A stretch of DNA of 16,509 nt, taken from contig CAMLML010000090.1 of the NCBI GenBank assembly GCA_946481095.1, forward strand, positions 1 to 16,509, written 5' to 3'. Below, piece by piece: positions 6,351 to 14,468 of this stretch. The notes below the pieces were generated by a model. That model had not been told where the DNA came from and did no database searches. It saw nothing but the letters and a program-made list of their open reading frames with translations. The translations under genes and the position numbers were made by a program. The stretch is from an uncultured Cellvibrio sp. (GTDB lineage: Bacteria > Pseudomonadota > Gammaproteobacteria > Pseudomonadales > Cellvibrionaceae). The stretch's first letter is position 1. The number at the start of each line of letters is the position of its first letter.

Positions 6351-8447
6351 TTAGTTTTTAGCAAGAGCTGCTTTCTTTTCTTTCTCTTTTGCAATCACGG
6401 CTTCAGAAACGTTGGCAGGGCATGGAGAGTAGTGTGAAAACTCCATGGAGAACTGACCACGACCTGAAGTCATGGTACGCAAGGTGCTGATGTAACCAAA
6501 CATTTCTGACAGAGGCACATCTGCTTTGATGCGTACACCAGTGACGTTGGCTTCCTGACCCGAGATCATGCCGCGACGACGGTTCAAGTCACCGATCACA
6601 TCACCTACGTGATCTTCAGGGCTGTACACGTCTACTTTCATGATAGGTTCAAGCAACTGTGGACCTGCTTTTGGCATGGATTGTCGGAATGCTGCTTTGG
6701 CCGCAATTTCAAACGCTATGGCTGATGAGTCCACGGCGTGGAACGCACCATCAAACAATTCAACTTCAACGTCCAACACGGGGAAGCCAGCCAATGGACC
6801 AGTGCCCATCATGGATTCAAAACCTTTTTCAATTGCAGGGAAGAATTCTTTCGGAACGCTACCACCTACAACCACGCTCTTGAATTTGAATCCGGAGTTG
6901 GTTTCGCCTGGACGAATGCGGTAGTCGATCTTACCGTATTGACCCGAACCACCGGATTGCTTCTTGTGAGTGTAAGAGTCTTCGATTTCGCGAGTAATAG
7001 TTTCGCGGTAAGCCACTTGTGGTTGACCTACGTTCAGTTCCACACCATAAGTACGTTTCATGATGTCAACTTTAATATCCAGATGCAGCTCACCCATACC
7101 TTTCAGAATGGTTTCGCCTGAATCCTGATCGGTTTCAACACGGAAGGTCGGGTCTTCAGAAACCAACTTACCGATAGCTGTCGCCATCTTCTCGATCATG
7201 CTCTTGTCTTTTGGTGTAACCGCAATCGAAATGACTGGCTCAGGGAATACCATCGGCTCGAGAGTACAAGGGAATTTCGGATCGCAGAGTGTATGACCGG
7301 TTTGTACGTTCTTTAAACCTACCAATGCAACAATATCACCCGCTTGTGCGGTGTTCAGATCGGTACGTTCATTCGCCATCATCTCCACCATACGGCCAAC
7401 ACGTTCAGTTTTGCCGGTGAAAGAGTTGAGAATGGTGTCGCCTTTGTTCAACACGCCAGAATAGATACGACAGAAAGTCAGAGCACCGAAACGGTCATCC
7501 ATAATTTTGAACGCGAGTGCACGGAATGGCTCTTCAGCAGAAACGATTGCGTATTGGCCAGTCTCGTTACCTTCTTCGTCAGTCAAAGGTTGTGGGTTAA
7601 CTTCGGTCGGGTTAGGCAAGTAATCAACAACGGCATCCAGCAACAATTGCATACCTTTGTTCTTGAAAGCAGAACCACAATAAGTTGGGAAGAACACCAG
7701 ATCACGACAACCTTTACGAACACAACGCTTGATGTCTTCTATCGAGATTTCTTCACCTTCCATATAAGCCATCAACAGGTCGTCATCCACTTCCACTGCG
7801 TTTTCAATCAGTTGATCACGATACATATCAACATCATCCACCATGTCGGCAGGCACATCAGTGATGGTGTAGTTTTCGGGTTGGCCTGAGTCATCCCAAA
7901 CGTAAGCTTTTTTACTGAGCAGATCAACCACGCCCACGAAGGTGTCTTCACGGCCGATAGGCAAGGTCATGATCAATGGTTTTGCGCCCAGAACTTTTTT
8001 CACTTGCTCGGTTACACGCAAGAAATCAGCACCGATGCGGTCAAGTTTGTTGACGAAAATCAAACGGGAAACTTTGGAGTCGTTCGCGTAACGCCAGTTG
8101 GTTTCAGATTGGGGTTCAACACCGCCAGATCCACAGAATACGCCGATACCGCCATCGAGAACTTTCAATGAACGATACACTTCAACGGTGAAGTCAACGT
8201 GTCCGGGGGTATCGATAACGTTAAAGCGTGTGCCTTTCCAGAAACAGGTCACAGCTGCTGACTGAATGGTAATACCACGTTCAGCTTCCTGAACCATGAA
8301 GTCGGTGGTGGATTCACCTTCGTGAACTTCACCGATCTTGTGAATTTTACCGGTGAGCTTGAGGATACGCTCGGTGGTGGTGGTTTTACCGGCGTCCACG
8401 TGGGCGAAAATACCGATATTTCTGTAAGTTGATAAGTCAGCAGACAT
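6351..8447 (-). CDS. fusA: Elongation factor G, second-copy type (EF-G2)
   Basis: A 698-aa translational GTPase that drives ribosomal translocation, or for some second copies recycling or specialised functions. It is full length. The G1 motif AHVDAGKT is at 15-22, the switch region [12 protein letters not shown] at 50-61, G3 DTPGH at 79-83 and G4 NKLD at 133-136. Domains II-V follow, including GMGELHLDI and the [12 protein letters not shown] loop. The text from [20 protein letters not shown] through [23 protein letters not shown] closely matches the Vibrio-type EF-G2, which lies outside the rpsL-rpsG-fusA-tuf operon; no ribosomal genes are near here either. I chose ATG at 8447 because the family starts at MxxDLSxYRNIGI; the frame stays open to 8504 but those 19 codons look non-native. 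The ribosome-binding site (AAAGAG) is weak. It is followed by a terminator. Confidence 0.97.
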   Translation of the reverse strand: MSADLSTYRNIGIFAHVDAGKTTTTERILKLTGKIHKIGEVHEGESTTDFMVQEAERGITIQSAAVTCFWKGTRFNVIDTPGHVDFTVEVYRSLKVLDGGIGVFCGSGGVEPQSETNWRYANDSKVSRLIFVNKLDRIGADFLRVTEQVKKVLGAKPLIMTLPIGREDTFVGVVDLLSKKAYVWDDSGQPENYTITDVPADMVDDVDMYRDQLIENAVEVDDDLLMAYMEGEEISIEDIKRCVRKGCRDLVFFPTYCGSAFKNKGMQLLLDAVVDYLPNPTEVNPQPLTDEEGNETGQYAIVSAEEPFRALAFKIMDDRFGALTFCRIYSGVLNKGDTILNSFTGKTERVGRMVEMMANERTDLNTAQAGDIVALVGLKNVQTGHTLCDPKFPCTLEPMVFPEPVISIAVTPKDKSMIEKMATAIGKLVSEDPTFRVETDQDSGETILKGMGELHLDIKVDIMKRTYGVELNVGQPQVAYRETITREIEDSYTHKKQSGGSGQYGKIDYRIRPGETNSGFKFKSVVVGGSVPKEFFPAIEKGFESMMGTGPLAGFPVLDVEVELFDGAFHAVDSSAIAFEIAAKAAFRQSMPKAGPQLLEPIMKVDVYSPEDHVGDVIGDLNRRRGMISGQEANVTGVRIKADVPLSEMFGYISTLRTMTSGRGQFSMEFSHYSPCPANVSEAVIAKEKEKKAALAKN

Positions 8448-8595
8448 AGGACTCTTTCCGTAACAGGTTGTGTAAAAAGGGTAGGTTAGAAAATAGCGGC
8501 GCAATATACAGTAAGTTGATCGAAATTGCCCTAGGGAAAAGGAGTTTATTCCTATTGTTTTGCAATTTGAGGTCAGATTTCGGAGTTTTGGCGGG

Positions 8596-8631
8596 CAAAA
8601 CGGCTAATAAAAGGAAGCAAGGGCCGTTTTG
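8596..8631. terminator. Weak inverted repeat, possible terminator of the YCII gene
   Basis: CAAAACGGC (8596-8604) pairs with GCCGTTTTG (8623-8631) around an 18-nt loop, about 20 bp after the restored stop of the YCII frame. The long loop and missing U-tract on the minus strand make it a poor intrinsic terminator. Confidence 0.35.
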
Positions 8632-8652
8632 TTTCCAGTGTTCATGAATAGA

Positions 8653-9010
8653 TTATTGCCGTTCGATAATATCCAGTGGGCGCACTTCTATTGATCCCAG
8701 AGTTGCCAGAGGCATTTTTGAAGCAAGCGAGACAGCTTCATTAATATCCCGTGCCTGAATAACAAAAAAAACCACTCAGATGCTCCGGTGTATACATAAA
8801 GGGTCCGTTGGTTGATGTCAGTTCACCATTCCAGTTTCTAACCGTAATGGCATCACCCGGTGCCTTCAACGGCTCTGACATAATATAGTGACCGCTTTCA
8901 ATCAATTGGTCATCGTAATCCAGCATCGCATTAATAAATCCATCCCGCTGTTCCTGAGTCATTGCCAAAAATGTTGTGTCATCAAGATAAATTAAAAACA
9001 TAAATTTCAT
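8653..9010 (-). pseudogene. YCII/DGPF-family protein, frameshifted at an 8-T run
   Basis: From ATG 9010 (GGAG 7 nt upstream) the frame encodes MKFMFLIYLDD...MTQEQRDGFINAMLDYDDQL...TNGPFMYTPEHLSGFF and then stops at 8741-8743. Reading one base fewer in the T8 run (plus-strand A8, 8764-8771) restores a sensible C-terminus: VIQARDINEAVSLASKMPLA and then TLGSIEVRPLDIIERQ, ending at TAA 8653-8655. The restored length is 118 aa, normal for YCII proteins, small ferredoxin-like-fold proteins often encoded next to regulators. The break is therefore a one-base insertion at a homopolymer. It could be a true pseudogene, a sequencing or assembly error, or slippage at the T run. The gene is divergent from the marR-type gene and probably shares its control region. 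Confidence 0.85.
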
Positions 9011-9040
9011 ACCAGTCTCCAAATATTGAATTTCATTTAT

Positions 9041-9068
9041 TGTCGAAGAAAGCTTTTGGCTTTCGACA
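9041..9068. repeat. Imperfect palindrome upstream of the YCII gene
   Basis: TGTCGAA (9041-9047) and TTCGACA (9062-9068) form inverted arms, extended inward by AAGC/GCTT with a two-base bulge. It lies about 30 bp before the YCII start, where it could be a leader hairpin or a regulator site. The sequence differs from the GTTTCC palindromes on the MarR side. Confidence 0.4.
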
Positions 9069-9136
9069 AATATGAAGGTGAAGAACTGTAAATGCTTTTT
9101 TTGGAGCAGGCATAAATCCGGCTTGCTTCTTTTTTA

Positions 9137-9164
9137 TTGACATTGTTTCCGTGGAAACAATAAT
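9137..9164 (+). promoter_or_regulatory. Promoter of the MarR-type gene
   Basis: A perfect -35 TTGACA (9137-9142), a 16-bp spacer and -10 AATAAT (9159-9164, five of six consensus bases). The spacer is filled by an 18-bp palindrome, so a bound repressor would block RNA polymerase directly. Confidence 0.75.
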
Positions 9165-9187
9165 ATCAAAAAAGTTTCCGTGGAAAC
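9143..9187 (+). promoter_or_regulatory. Twin operator palindromes for the MarR-type regulator
   Basis: GTTTCCGTGGAAAC occurs twice, at 9145-9158 (8-bp arms when extended to 9143-9160) and 9174-9187, centres 29 bp apart. The first fills the -35/-10 spacer and the second lies just after the likely transcription start and ends 4 bp before the ATG. Palindromes of this size suit a dimeric MarR protein, so autorepression is the natural reading, though binding is inferred. Confidence 0.75.
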
Positions 9188-9191
9188 CAAT

Positions 9192-9674
9192 ATGGCATAC
9201 AAAAAAATTACCTCGAAAAAATCAGATCAACCTAATCCGCTGGATGCCCACATAGGGTTTTGGATGCGTTTTGTATCCAATCATGTATCGGCCAGCTTTG
9301 AAAAACGCCTGGTGGCGAAAGGGATCAGTGTGACGGAGTGGGTAGCTTTGCGAACTTTATTTGACGGTGAGCTGACTTCCCATGCGAGCATGATTGATGC
9401 ATTGGGGATGACGAAAAGTGCTGCATCAAAAGTGATTGCCCGATTGGAAGAAAAAGGATTGGTTGAACGACGTTACACAGATGAAAGCGCCAAAACCCAA
9501 GTGTTGGCACTGACCAAAAAAGGTCAGCAGCTAGTACCGCAATTGGCTTTGTTGGCCGATGAAAACGATGATTTTTATTTCGGGCATTTGAGCCAGGAAG
9601 CACGTGAAAATTTATTAACTCTATTGCGTGATCTGGTAATTACTCATCAACTTAAACAAATTCCTGTAAATTAA
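9192..9674 (+). CDS. MarR family transcriptional regulator
   Basis: A 160-aa winged-helix regulator from ATG 9192; an in-frame GTG at 9180 would add four residues but lies inside the second operator. The helix-turn-helix is at about residues 45-95, with recognition helix MTKSAASKVIARLEEKG (73-89) preceded by ASMIDALG. The wing (about 95-110) is RRYTDESAKTQVLALTKKG. The N- and C-terminal helices would form the dimer interface. MarR proteins usually repress their own operon and release DNA on binding a small molecule or on oxidation; the inducer is unknown and no Cys is present in the protein, so cysteine-based redox sensing is unlikely. It is followed after 15 bp by the DUF1398 gene, a clear two-gene operon, and is divergent from the YCII gene. 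Confidence 0.93.
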   Translation: MAYKKITSKKSDQPNPLDAHIGFWMRFVSNHVSASFEKRLVAKGISVTEWVALRTLFDGELTSHASMIDALGMTKSAASKVIARLEEKGLVERRYTDESAKTQVLALTKKGQQLVPQLALLADENDDFYFGHLSQEARENLLTLLRDLVITHQLKQIPVN

Positions 9675-9689
9675 TTATTCGGAGTTATT

Positions 9690-10253
9690 ATGCAAACCAC
9701 ACGTCAAATTATCGAGCAATGCGCAGCTGCATCTAACAATGGCACAGCCAATTTCGGTGAGATTGTAAAAGCTTTAATGGATACCGGTGTTGAATCCTAT
9801 TACGCGGACTACCGCGCGCAACGCACAACTTATTATTTACCCTCCGGTGAAGTTCATACACTGGATTTACCCAGTGACAATTCAATCGCTGAAAATTTTA
9901 ATGCAGATGGAATAAAAGCAGCAATTCGCGGCGCACAACGCGGCGAAGTGATGTACCCGGAATTTAAAAAATTATCGCAAGCAGCAGGTTGCATAGGTTA
10001 TATGGTTTGGATTGCAGGCCGCCATGTCACTTATTTCGGTCGTCGAGGAGAAATTCATGTTGAGCATTTTCCTTCGGCAAGTAACTGGATTTATGTTCCC
10101 AAGTTAATTGCATTCAAATCAATTGCGGAAAATACCAGGGTTCAGCATGCTCGGGTATTTCCCACCGCAGCGCCGATTTGCTGCTGGTTTCACTCAATAA
10201 ACCTTCGCTTTTTAATTGACTTAGCAATCGACGCGCGCTGCGTTCTGACATAG
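9690..10253 (+). CDS. DUF1398 (YbcV-like) family protein with abnormal C-terminal extension
   Basis: A 187-aa frame with a good ribosome-binding site (GGAG, 6 nt spacing). Residues 1-128 match the DUF1398 pattern: GVESYYADY (33-41), TTYYLPSGE (46-54), AAIRGAQRGEVMYPEF (77-92), AAGCIGY (98-104), RHVTYFGRRGEIHVEHFP (111-128). The family normally ends right after this point. Here about 59 further residues follow, read through DNA that is the 3' end of the convergent fic gene (overlap 10114-10253). A TAA at 10082-10084 in another frame would give a natural end (about 131 aa) if one base were added just upstream. The extension is therefore probably the product of a recent one-base deletion. The function of DUF1398 is unknown; co-transcription with the MarR gene suggests it is regulated by it. 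Confidence 0.85.
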   Translation: MQTTRQIIEQCAAASNNGTANFGEIVKALMDTGVESYYADYRAQRTTYYLPSGEVHTLDLPSDNSIAENFNADGIKAAIRGAQRGEVMYPEFKKLSQAAGCIGYMVWIAGRHVTYFGRRGEIHVEHFPSASNWIYVPKLIAFKSIAENTRVQHARVFPTAAPICCWFHSINLRFLIDLAIDARCVLT

Positions 10254-11313
10254 CGCAAAGCTCAATTGCGTGTGCTCTTTCTATTTCGCCTTGTTGAAAG
10301 GCGGTAAAAAGAATCGATGCAGCAGTTGATTTTAATGGTGCACTGATACCTGCAACGCGATCATCATTTCGTGCAATCACATAGGACTCTATTCGTTTTC
10401 GCATTTTCGGGAGTTCAAGCAATTCGCTGATATAAGTTGCTTGATCCATTGCTTGATCCAGCATGAAACTGCATAAATCGCCAAGACCTTTTTCGGTAAG
10501 CTGGCCTCGCCCATCATAATCGCCTTGTCTCGGTGCATCCGCATTGGATAGCAATAATTTATACTGGCTGGATGATCGCGCCAAACCGCGACTTAAACAC
10601 CAAATGCCATAACTTTCCAAGCCCAGCGCTTTTAGTGCAGCATCGGTAAATAAGCGTCCAACACGGCCATTGCCATCAATAAAGGGATGTATCCACAAAA
10701 ATCGATGATGTGCTGCCATAACCGCAATTATTTTTTTATCGCCACTAAATTTTTTGGGGTGGTAGGTTTCGCAAAACCTTTTCATTAAATTGTCGAGGTC
10801 AGTTGCATCTGGCGGAATATGTTGCCCAACAATAACGGATTTTTTTCGCCACTCACCGGGGATAACTTTATCAACGAGTTTTCCTTGCTGATCTTTAATC
10901 ATCCACAAATTTTCCGGAATACCTTGATAAAAAATTCGGTGTAATTGGCAAAAAAATTCCGGCGTAAAAATCCTGTCGAGATCAGGCTTTTGTTCCAGCA
11001 TCCATTCCTGAACCTGCATATGCGTCAAGGATTCCAACTGCAAATCCCGCTTCACTGGATCCGCGCTGTAATCCCCCCGCGACGCCGCACGAATTTCATG
11101 CGGACGAGTTGCATTGCCCTCAATCAGGTTCGAGTAATAAGAATTAACCGCCGCCATATACCGCTCAATCGTCTGCATTGTCGGAAAAGAAACCTGCCCC
11201 GCAAGCCGCGCCGATTGACTAATCAAGGCAACCGCCTTATCAGGCAAATGTAACGCCTCCAGCGATTTATCGCCGGGAATAAAAGGAGCAATATCCATTA
11301 TGGATGTAGCCAT
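10114..11313 (-). CDS. Fic family protein (AMP-transferase-type)
   Basis: A 399-aa Fic protein, expected to transfer AMP (or another nucleotide-derived group) to target proteins. The core motif HPFIDGNGRVGR is at 209-220 with catalytic His209. The flap segment GEWRKKSVIVG (153-163) would position the target. An intact inhibitory motif, S61-N-L-I-E65-G-N, lies N-terminal to the Fic core, as in class II Fic proteins that inhibit themselves, so no separate FicA-type antitoxin is needed. The N-terminal part also resembles a Fic_N domain. The C-terminal region (about 330-388, SILFTAFQQGEIERAHAIELCAMSERSARRLLSQL) is a winged-helix DNA-binding domain, so autoregulation is possible. It ends with the family-typical WYFPQL. 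The ATG at 11313 is preceded by TTGGAAAG. The 3' end overlaps the extended DUF1398 frame. Confidence 0.93.
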   Translation of the reverse strand: MATSIMDIAPFIPGDKSLEALHLPDKAVALISQSARLAGQVSFPTMQTIERYMAAVNSYYSNLIEGNATRPHEIRAASRGDYSADPVKRDLQLESLTHMQVQEWMLEQKPDLDRIFTPEFFCQLHRIFYQGIPENLWMIKDQQGKLVDKVIPGEWRKKSVIVGQHIPPDATDLDNLMKRFCETYHPKKFSGDKKIIAVMAAHHRFLWIHPFIDGNGRVGRLFTDAALKALGLESYGIWCLSRGLARSSSQYKLLLSNADAPRQGDYDGRGQLTEKGLGDLCSFMLDQAMDQATYISELLELPKMRKRIESYVIARNDDRVAGISAPLKSTAASILFTAFQQGEIERAHAIELCAMSERSARRLLSQLKSEGLLSETSSKSALRWEIPEHAEPWYFPQLI

Positions 11314-11327
11314 AGCTTTCCAAGCTC

Positions 11328-11445
11328 AATTTTGGCCACTTTGTTGGCCGGTTTGTATTTATGTAACTATATAATTTTTGATAGTTTATTATGTCTAGTT
11401 GACTTAATTATAGATAATTTTGGCCGGATTGTTGACCGGTTGTGG
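11328..11445. repeat. Imperfect direct repeats (AATTTTGGCC type) around the fic promoter region
   Basis: Copy 1 (11328-11356) and copy 2 (11416-11445) share AATTTTGGCC, then TTGTTG, then CCGGTT, with about 22 of the first 26 positions equal. A possible minus-strand promoter for fic lies between them (TAGACA as the complement of 11392-11397, 18-bp spacer, TATATA at 11368-11373). Copies flanking a promoter suggest binding sites for a regulator, perhaps the winged-helix part of Fic itself. The rest of 11314-11612 holds no gene that I can support. Confidence 0.5.
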
Positions 11446-11612
11446 GGACTATACACCTGTTTGGGGATTTGTGCCAAGGGCTGATGTTTTAGGTAATGCG
11501 GTGTAATTGATGAGGCGAGTAGGTGCTGCTATGGTCGCAAGGCCTTTGCTGAAGTAAGAGGCTGGTTTTGCTTTTGGCCTCGCCTTTATGCGGGATAATC
11601 GTTTGCATTTGA

Positions 11613-11924
11613 GTGGCAATTAATATGTTTATATTCGAATGCAAACCAGAAAGCGGTTCTGTAAAAGCATTTATAAAAATTGGTTTAATGCTGTTCGTGA
11701 TTTTCGTCGCAACCCATTCTCGCGCCGACTTCAATCTAACGGATGACGAAATTGCTGCAGTGCTAATTCAAGAATCTATTCGAAATTATTCTGTCAATGT
11801 CCATGCCCTTACGATCTAATGAAAAATGGCAGGCGCTTACAGTAAACCGGGTGGAAAATCTCCGTTGTGTTATAGGGGTGATGTTACTGAAGAGTTAATC
11901 GAAGAATGGAAGGTTGTGCATTAA
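11613..11924 (+). pseudogene. Decayed small secreted cysteine-containing protein
   Basis: The first frame (GTG 11613 or ATG 11625) encodes a hydrophobic signal-like segment (KIGLMLFVIFVATHSRA), then DFNLTDDEIAAVLIQESIRNYS, and ends at a stop at 11817-11819. The next frame continues as CPCPYDLMKNGRR, and a third frame as AYSKPGGKSPLCYRGDVTEELIEEW to TAA 11922-11924. Together these rebuild a known type of small secreted protein with an NYxGNCPCPY...RCGxRSAYSxPGGxSPLCY core, recalled rather than searched. Two lesions are needed: a one-base loss near 11790, and a short deletion near 11830 that removes the usual RCGxRS segment. The protein can no longer be made intact. Confidence 0.75.
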
Positions 11925-11996
11925 AAATTGATTGTGTTGTTTGGTGTTAGTATTTAATTTCCCTCGGACCCTGATTATTCATAGGATTTTGCTGAC

Positions 11997-13403
11997 ATGA
12001 AGAGCAGTGGAGCGCATGATACTACTCAGTTAGAGCGACAAGAAGATCTGCTTTTTTTGGCCGCGGCTCACGACGTGCTTAAGTTAATTTCAAGCGCTTT
12101 TCCAGATGGCAGGTTACCAACAAAACGAAGAATGCGAAAAATAATAACTGGCAATCAGGTAAAAGAAGAAAATATTGAGGAGTTATCGAATATTAATTTT
12201 TACCGTGACATCAGTGGGTGGTCAAAGAATTATTCTGTGCTTGAAAGTTTGTCAAATTACCTGACATTTATGTTTGAAAATAAATTTATTGATTTACCTG
12301 AGTTTTCGGATGAAAAGGGAAGGAAGCTGGATTATGATTTAGAGCAAACAGTTAGAGCTTACGTCAGCGGATCAGAAGCACTGGTTGTATATCCTATAAT
12401 CGATATTTTTCAGCGGAAACTTAAAATAGAGTGCACTGAAAACGAATTAATTGAATCTTACAGAAAATACATTAATCCCAGAAAGTCAAAGTCAATTAAA
12501 GTTATTATGAATACTCCTTTGATTGGGTTCGAATCAAAGATTGAAAATTTTAGAATTTCTGATGAGTTTTCTATAGAGATATTTTCTGATAGGCACAAAA
12601 ATGCATACATCTTGTCAGATTTCGATTTGATTAATGGATATACCCTCGGGGAAATTCGTTCGTCTACGCATATGATTCGTTGGGATACAATTATACAGAG
12701 AGGAAATCCACATCCTCTTCATCACGAAAAGCACCTTTATCTATTAATTATGTCGCTCCGGTTCTGCTTGTCATCTGATGTAGTTGCCAAGTTTTCATAT
12801 AGTGAGCCAATAGATTTAATATCGATTGTGGGAGTCAGTGGAAAATGGCACTTTGAAACATCAAAACCTTGGCAGTTTTATGAATCTTCTGAATTCACCG
12901 AGTCAGATCTTCAAAAAGTTAAGTCATTGTTTACAAATCTGCTCAGACTGGAGAATGTTTCTGGCTATAAAAATATTTTTAATGTGGTAGTCAATAGATA
13001 TTTATCTAGCTTATCCAGAACGTCCCCCGAAGATTCTGTGATTGATTTTACGATATGCCTTGAATCTTTACTTTTAGCTAACGAACGAGATGAATTGAAA
13101 TTTAGACTTGCATTGAGAGGTGCTAATTTGCTTGAAAATGAAGACCCTATGGGTATTAAGCGAACTTTAAATAATATGTATGACGATAGAAGCGCAATCG
13201 TGCACAGTGGCAAAACTTTAAATGAACTTCGAAGGGCCGACAGCGGAAGCACTATTAAAGAATACAGATCTGTTACTGAAAAAATTATACGAGCGTACAT
13301 TGAGAAATCAGGTGGATTTGAAAGTATTAACAAGATTAACGAGTATTTGGATGGCCTGTGTTTATTTGCTGCAAAAAGCGCCAATCAAACGTTAGCCGAA
13401 TGA
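11997..13403 (+). CDS. Large protein with C-terminal HEPN-type (Apea-like) domain
   Basis: A 468-aa soluble protein with no signal peptide. The C-terminal region (about 345-435) looks like an Apea-like HEPN domain: DFTICLESLLLANERDELKFRLALRGANLL is followed by MYDDRSAIVHSGK, containing R398-x4-H403, the RxxxxH motif of HEPN ribonucleases. The N-terminal 340 residues are of no family I recognise, with polar helical and strand-like stretches. HEPN proteins with this motif often cut RNA in toxin-antitoxin, abortive-infection or other defence systems; no obvious nucleotidyltransferase (MNT) partner is adjacent, so any inhibitor would have to be its own N-terminus or lie elsewhere. Codon use is AT-rich like the genes downstream. 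The ribosome-binding site (AGGA) is about 11 nt away and weak. Function inferred from one motif. Confidence 0.75.
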   Translation: MKSSGAHDTTQLERQEDLLFLAAAHDVLKLISSAFPDGRLPTKRRMRKIITGNQVKEENIEELSNINFYRDISGWSKNYSVLESLSNYLTFMFENKFIDLPEFSDEKGRKLDYDLEQTVRAYVSGSEALVVYPIIDIFQRKLKIECTENELIESYRKYINPRKSKSIKVIMNTPLIGFESKIENFRISDEFSIEIFSDRHKNAYILSDFDLINGYTLGEIRSSTHMIRWDTIIQRGNPHPLHHEKHLYLLIMSLRFCLSSDVVAKFSYSEPIDLISIVGVSGKWHFETSKPWQFYESSEFTESDLQKVKSLFTNLLRLENVSGYKNIFNVVVNRYLSSLSRTSPEDSVIDFTICLESLLLANERDELKFRLALRGANLLENEDPMGIKRTLNNMYDDRSAIVHSGKTLNELRRADSGSTIKEYRSVTEKIIRAYIEKSGGFESINKINEYLDGLCLFAAKSANQTLAE

Positions 13404-13601
13404 GACTGGATCAGTACTGCCCAGAGAATATGAAAACCATTGCAGACGCTATCTTAAATGGTTAATTGGCTGAGTGCTTTGCAAATAATCATTTGGGGGT
13501 AGAACAAAATTAACGAATGCCCCCATGGTCAATAGCTGGTGATTGTTGGTTGAACCATGGATGATTGTGTTAAGTGGATTTGTGAATAGTGAATAATAAA
13601 T

Positions 13602-14420
13602 ATGGCTCTCTTCGAATTTAAAATAAAACCTCTCAAAGAAGTAATGCCTTGGGGAGAGGAGCCTGAGTTAAATCTGCATTGGTTCGGGTTAACAGACGGC
13701 ATTTATTATATGAATGTAGGTGAGGAGCAGTTATTTCGTTCATCTAAAGAAATACTCCTGCATTGGAAAAAAGCATATTCCGAACTGGATATTAATTGCC
13801 CGTACGTAGATTACCAGGTTGTACGTTTGTATGAGGATTTGTTGGAAATCTTGGTTGATGTTTTACAGCCGATTCCTGCTGAGCTTCTGCAATATATCGA
13901 GAGTCAAGAAAGTACCGAATCTTGGGAAAATAAATTGTGGAATGTTTTTAATTCTACTGATGATGAGGAGACAGAAGAATTATATTATTTGGCTACTCAA
14001 TGGTGGAATAGTTGCAGAAAGCTTTCTGCGGCCCATTTAAGCTATGGCCAAAATATATGGCTGTGGAGAGCTGATGATACAATACATATCCGCTGGGATA
14101 ATAAGTCTATGGAAATTGATGGAATTCAACCATGGACGGCTGTGAGTGGAGATTTCATGATGCCCCTGGCTCAATTTGAAGAGGAAGTAAGGGATTTTCA
14201 CAGTCGACTTATGACTGAAATGTCAAATCGAATTGAGGAATTAAAAACTAATAATCCTATTCCGCACATAAGTATTGATCTACCTGCGTTGGAAAGAGAA
14301 CACGAAGAAAGAAAATTATCTTTAGCGCGTGCGCTAAACAGACCGCCAGACTTAAAAAATTGGAACGAAGTTGTTGAAGCGATCAATAAGCTATTGGGGC
14401 CTGTGGTAAAAAATTCTTAA
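13602..14420 (+). CDS. DUF5984-like protein
   Basis: A 272-aa soluble acidic protein. The N-terminus, FEFKIKPLKEVMPWGEEPELNLHWFGLTDGIYYMNVG (residues 4-40), carries the PWG...LxWFGLTDG signature I associate with DUF5984. Several Trp-rich segments follow (ATQWWNSCRKLSA, IWLWRADDTIHIRWDN), and a charged helical C-terminus (about 195-268). The family's function is not established to my knowledge; its members often occur among toxin/immunity-type genes, which fits the neighbourhood. It lies 198 bp after the HEPN gene, so it probably has its own promoter, and 48 bp before the next gene. No strong ribosome-binding site precedes ATG 13602. Confidence 0.7.
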   Translation: MALFEFKIKPLKEVMPWGEEPELNLHWFGLTDGIYYMNVGEEQLFRSSKEILLHWKKAYSELDINCPYVDYQVVRLYEDLLEILVDVLQPIPAELLQYIESQESTESWENKLWNVFNSTDDEETEELYYLATQWWNSCRKLSAAHLSYGQNIWLWRADDTIHIRWDNKSMEIDGIQPWTAVSGDFMMPLAQFEEEVRDFHSRLMTEMSNRIEELKTNNPIPHISIDLPALEREHEERKLSLARALNRPPDLKNWNEVVEAINKLLGPVVKNS

Positions 14421-14468
14421 ATCCGACGCTAAGCGGTTGAATAACTATTATGTCTAAATGAGAGTTTT

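Noticed and set aside
7344..7889. 181-codon plus-strand frame, and several shorter ones, inside fusA
   Set aside because: Antisense shadows of a strongly conserved gene with GC-biased third positions.
13400..13465. 21-codon frame with an ATGA overlap on the HEPN gene stop
   Set aside because: Too short and unsupported; possibly a remnant, but no homologue is recognisable.
13493..13560. GGGGG/CCCCC pairing and two CCATGG sites after the HEPN gene
   Set aside because: Only six base pairs around a long loop and no T-tract, so not a convincing terminator.
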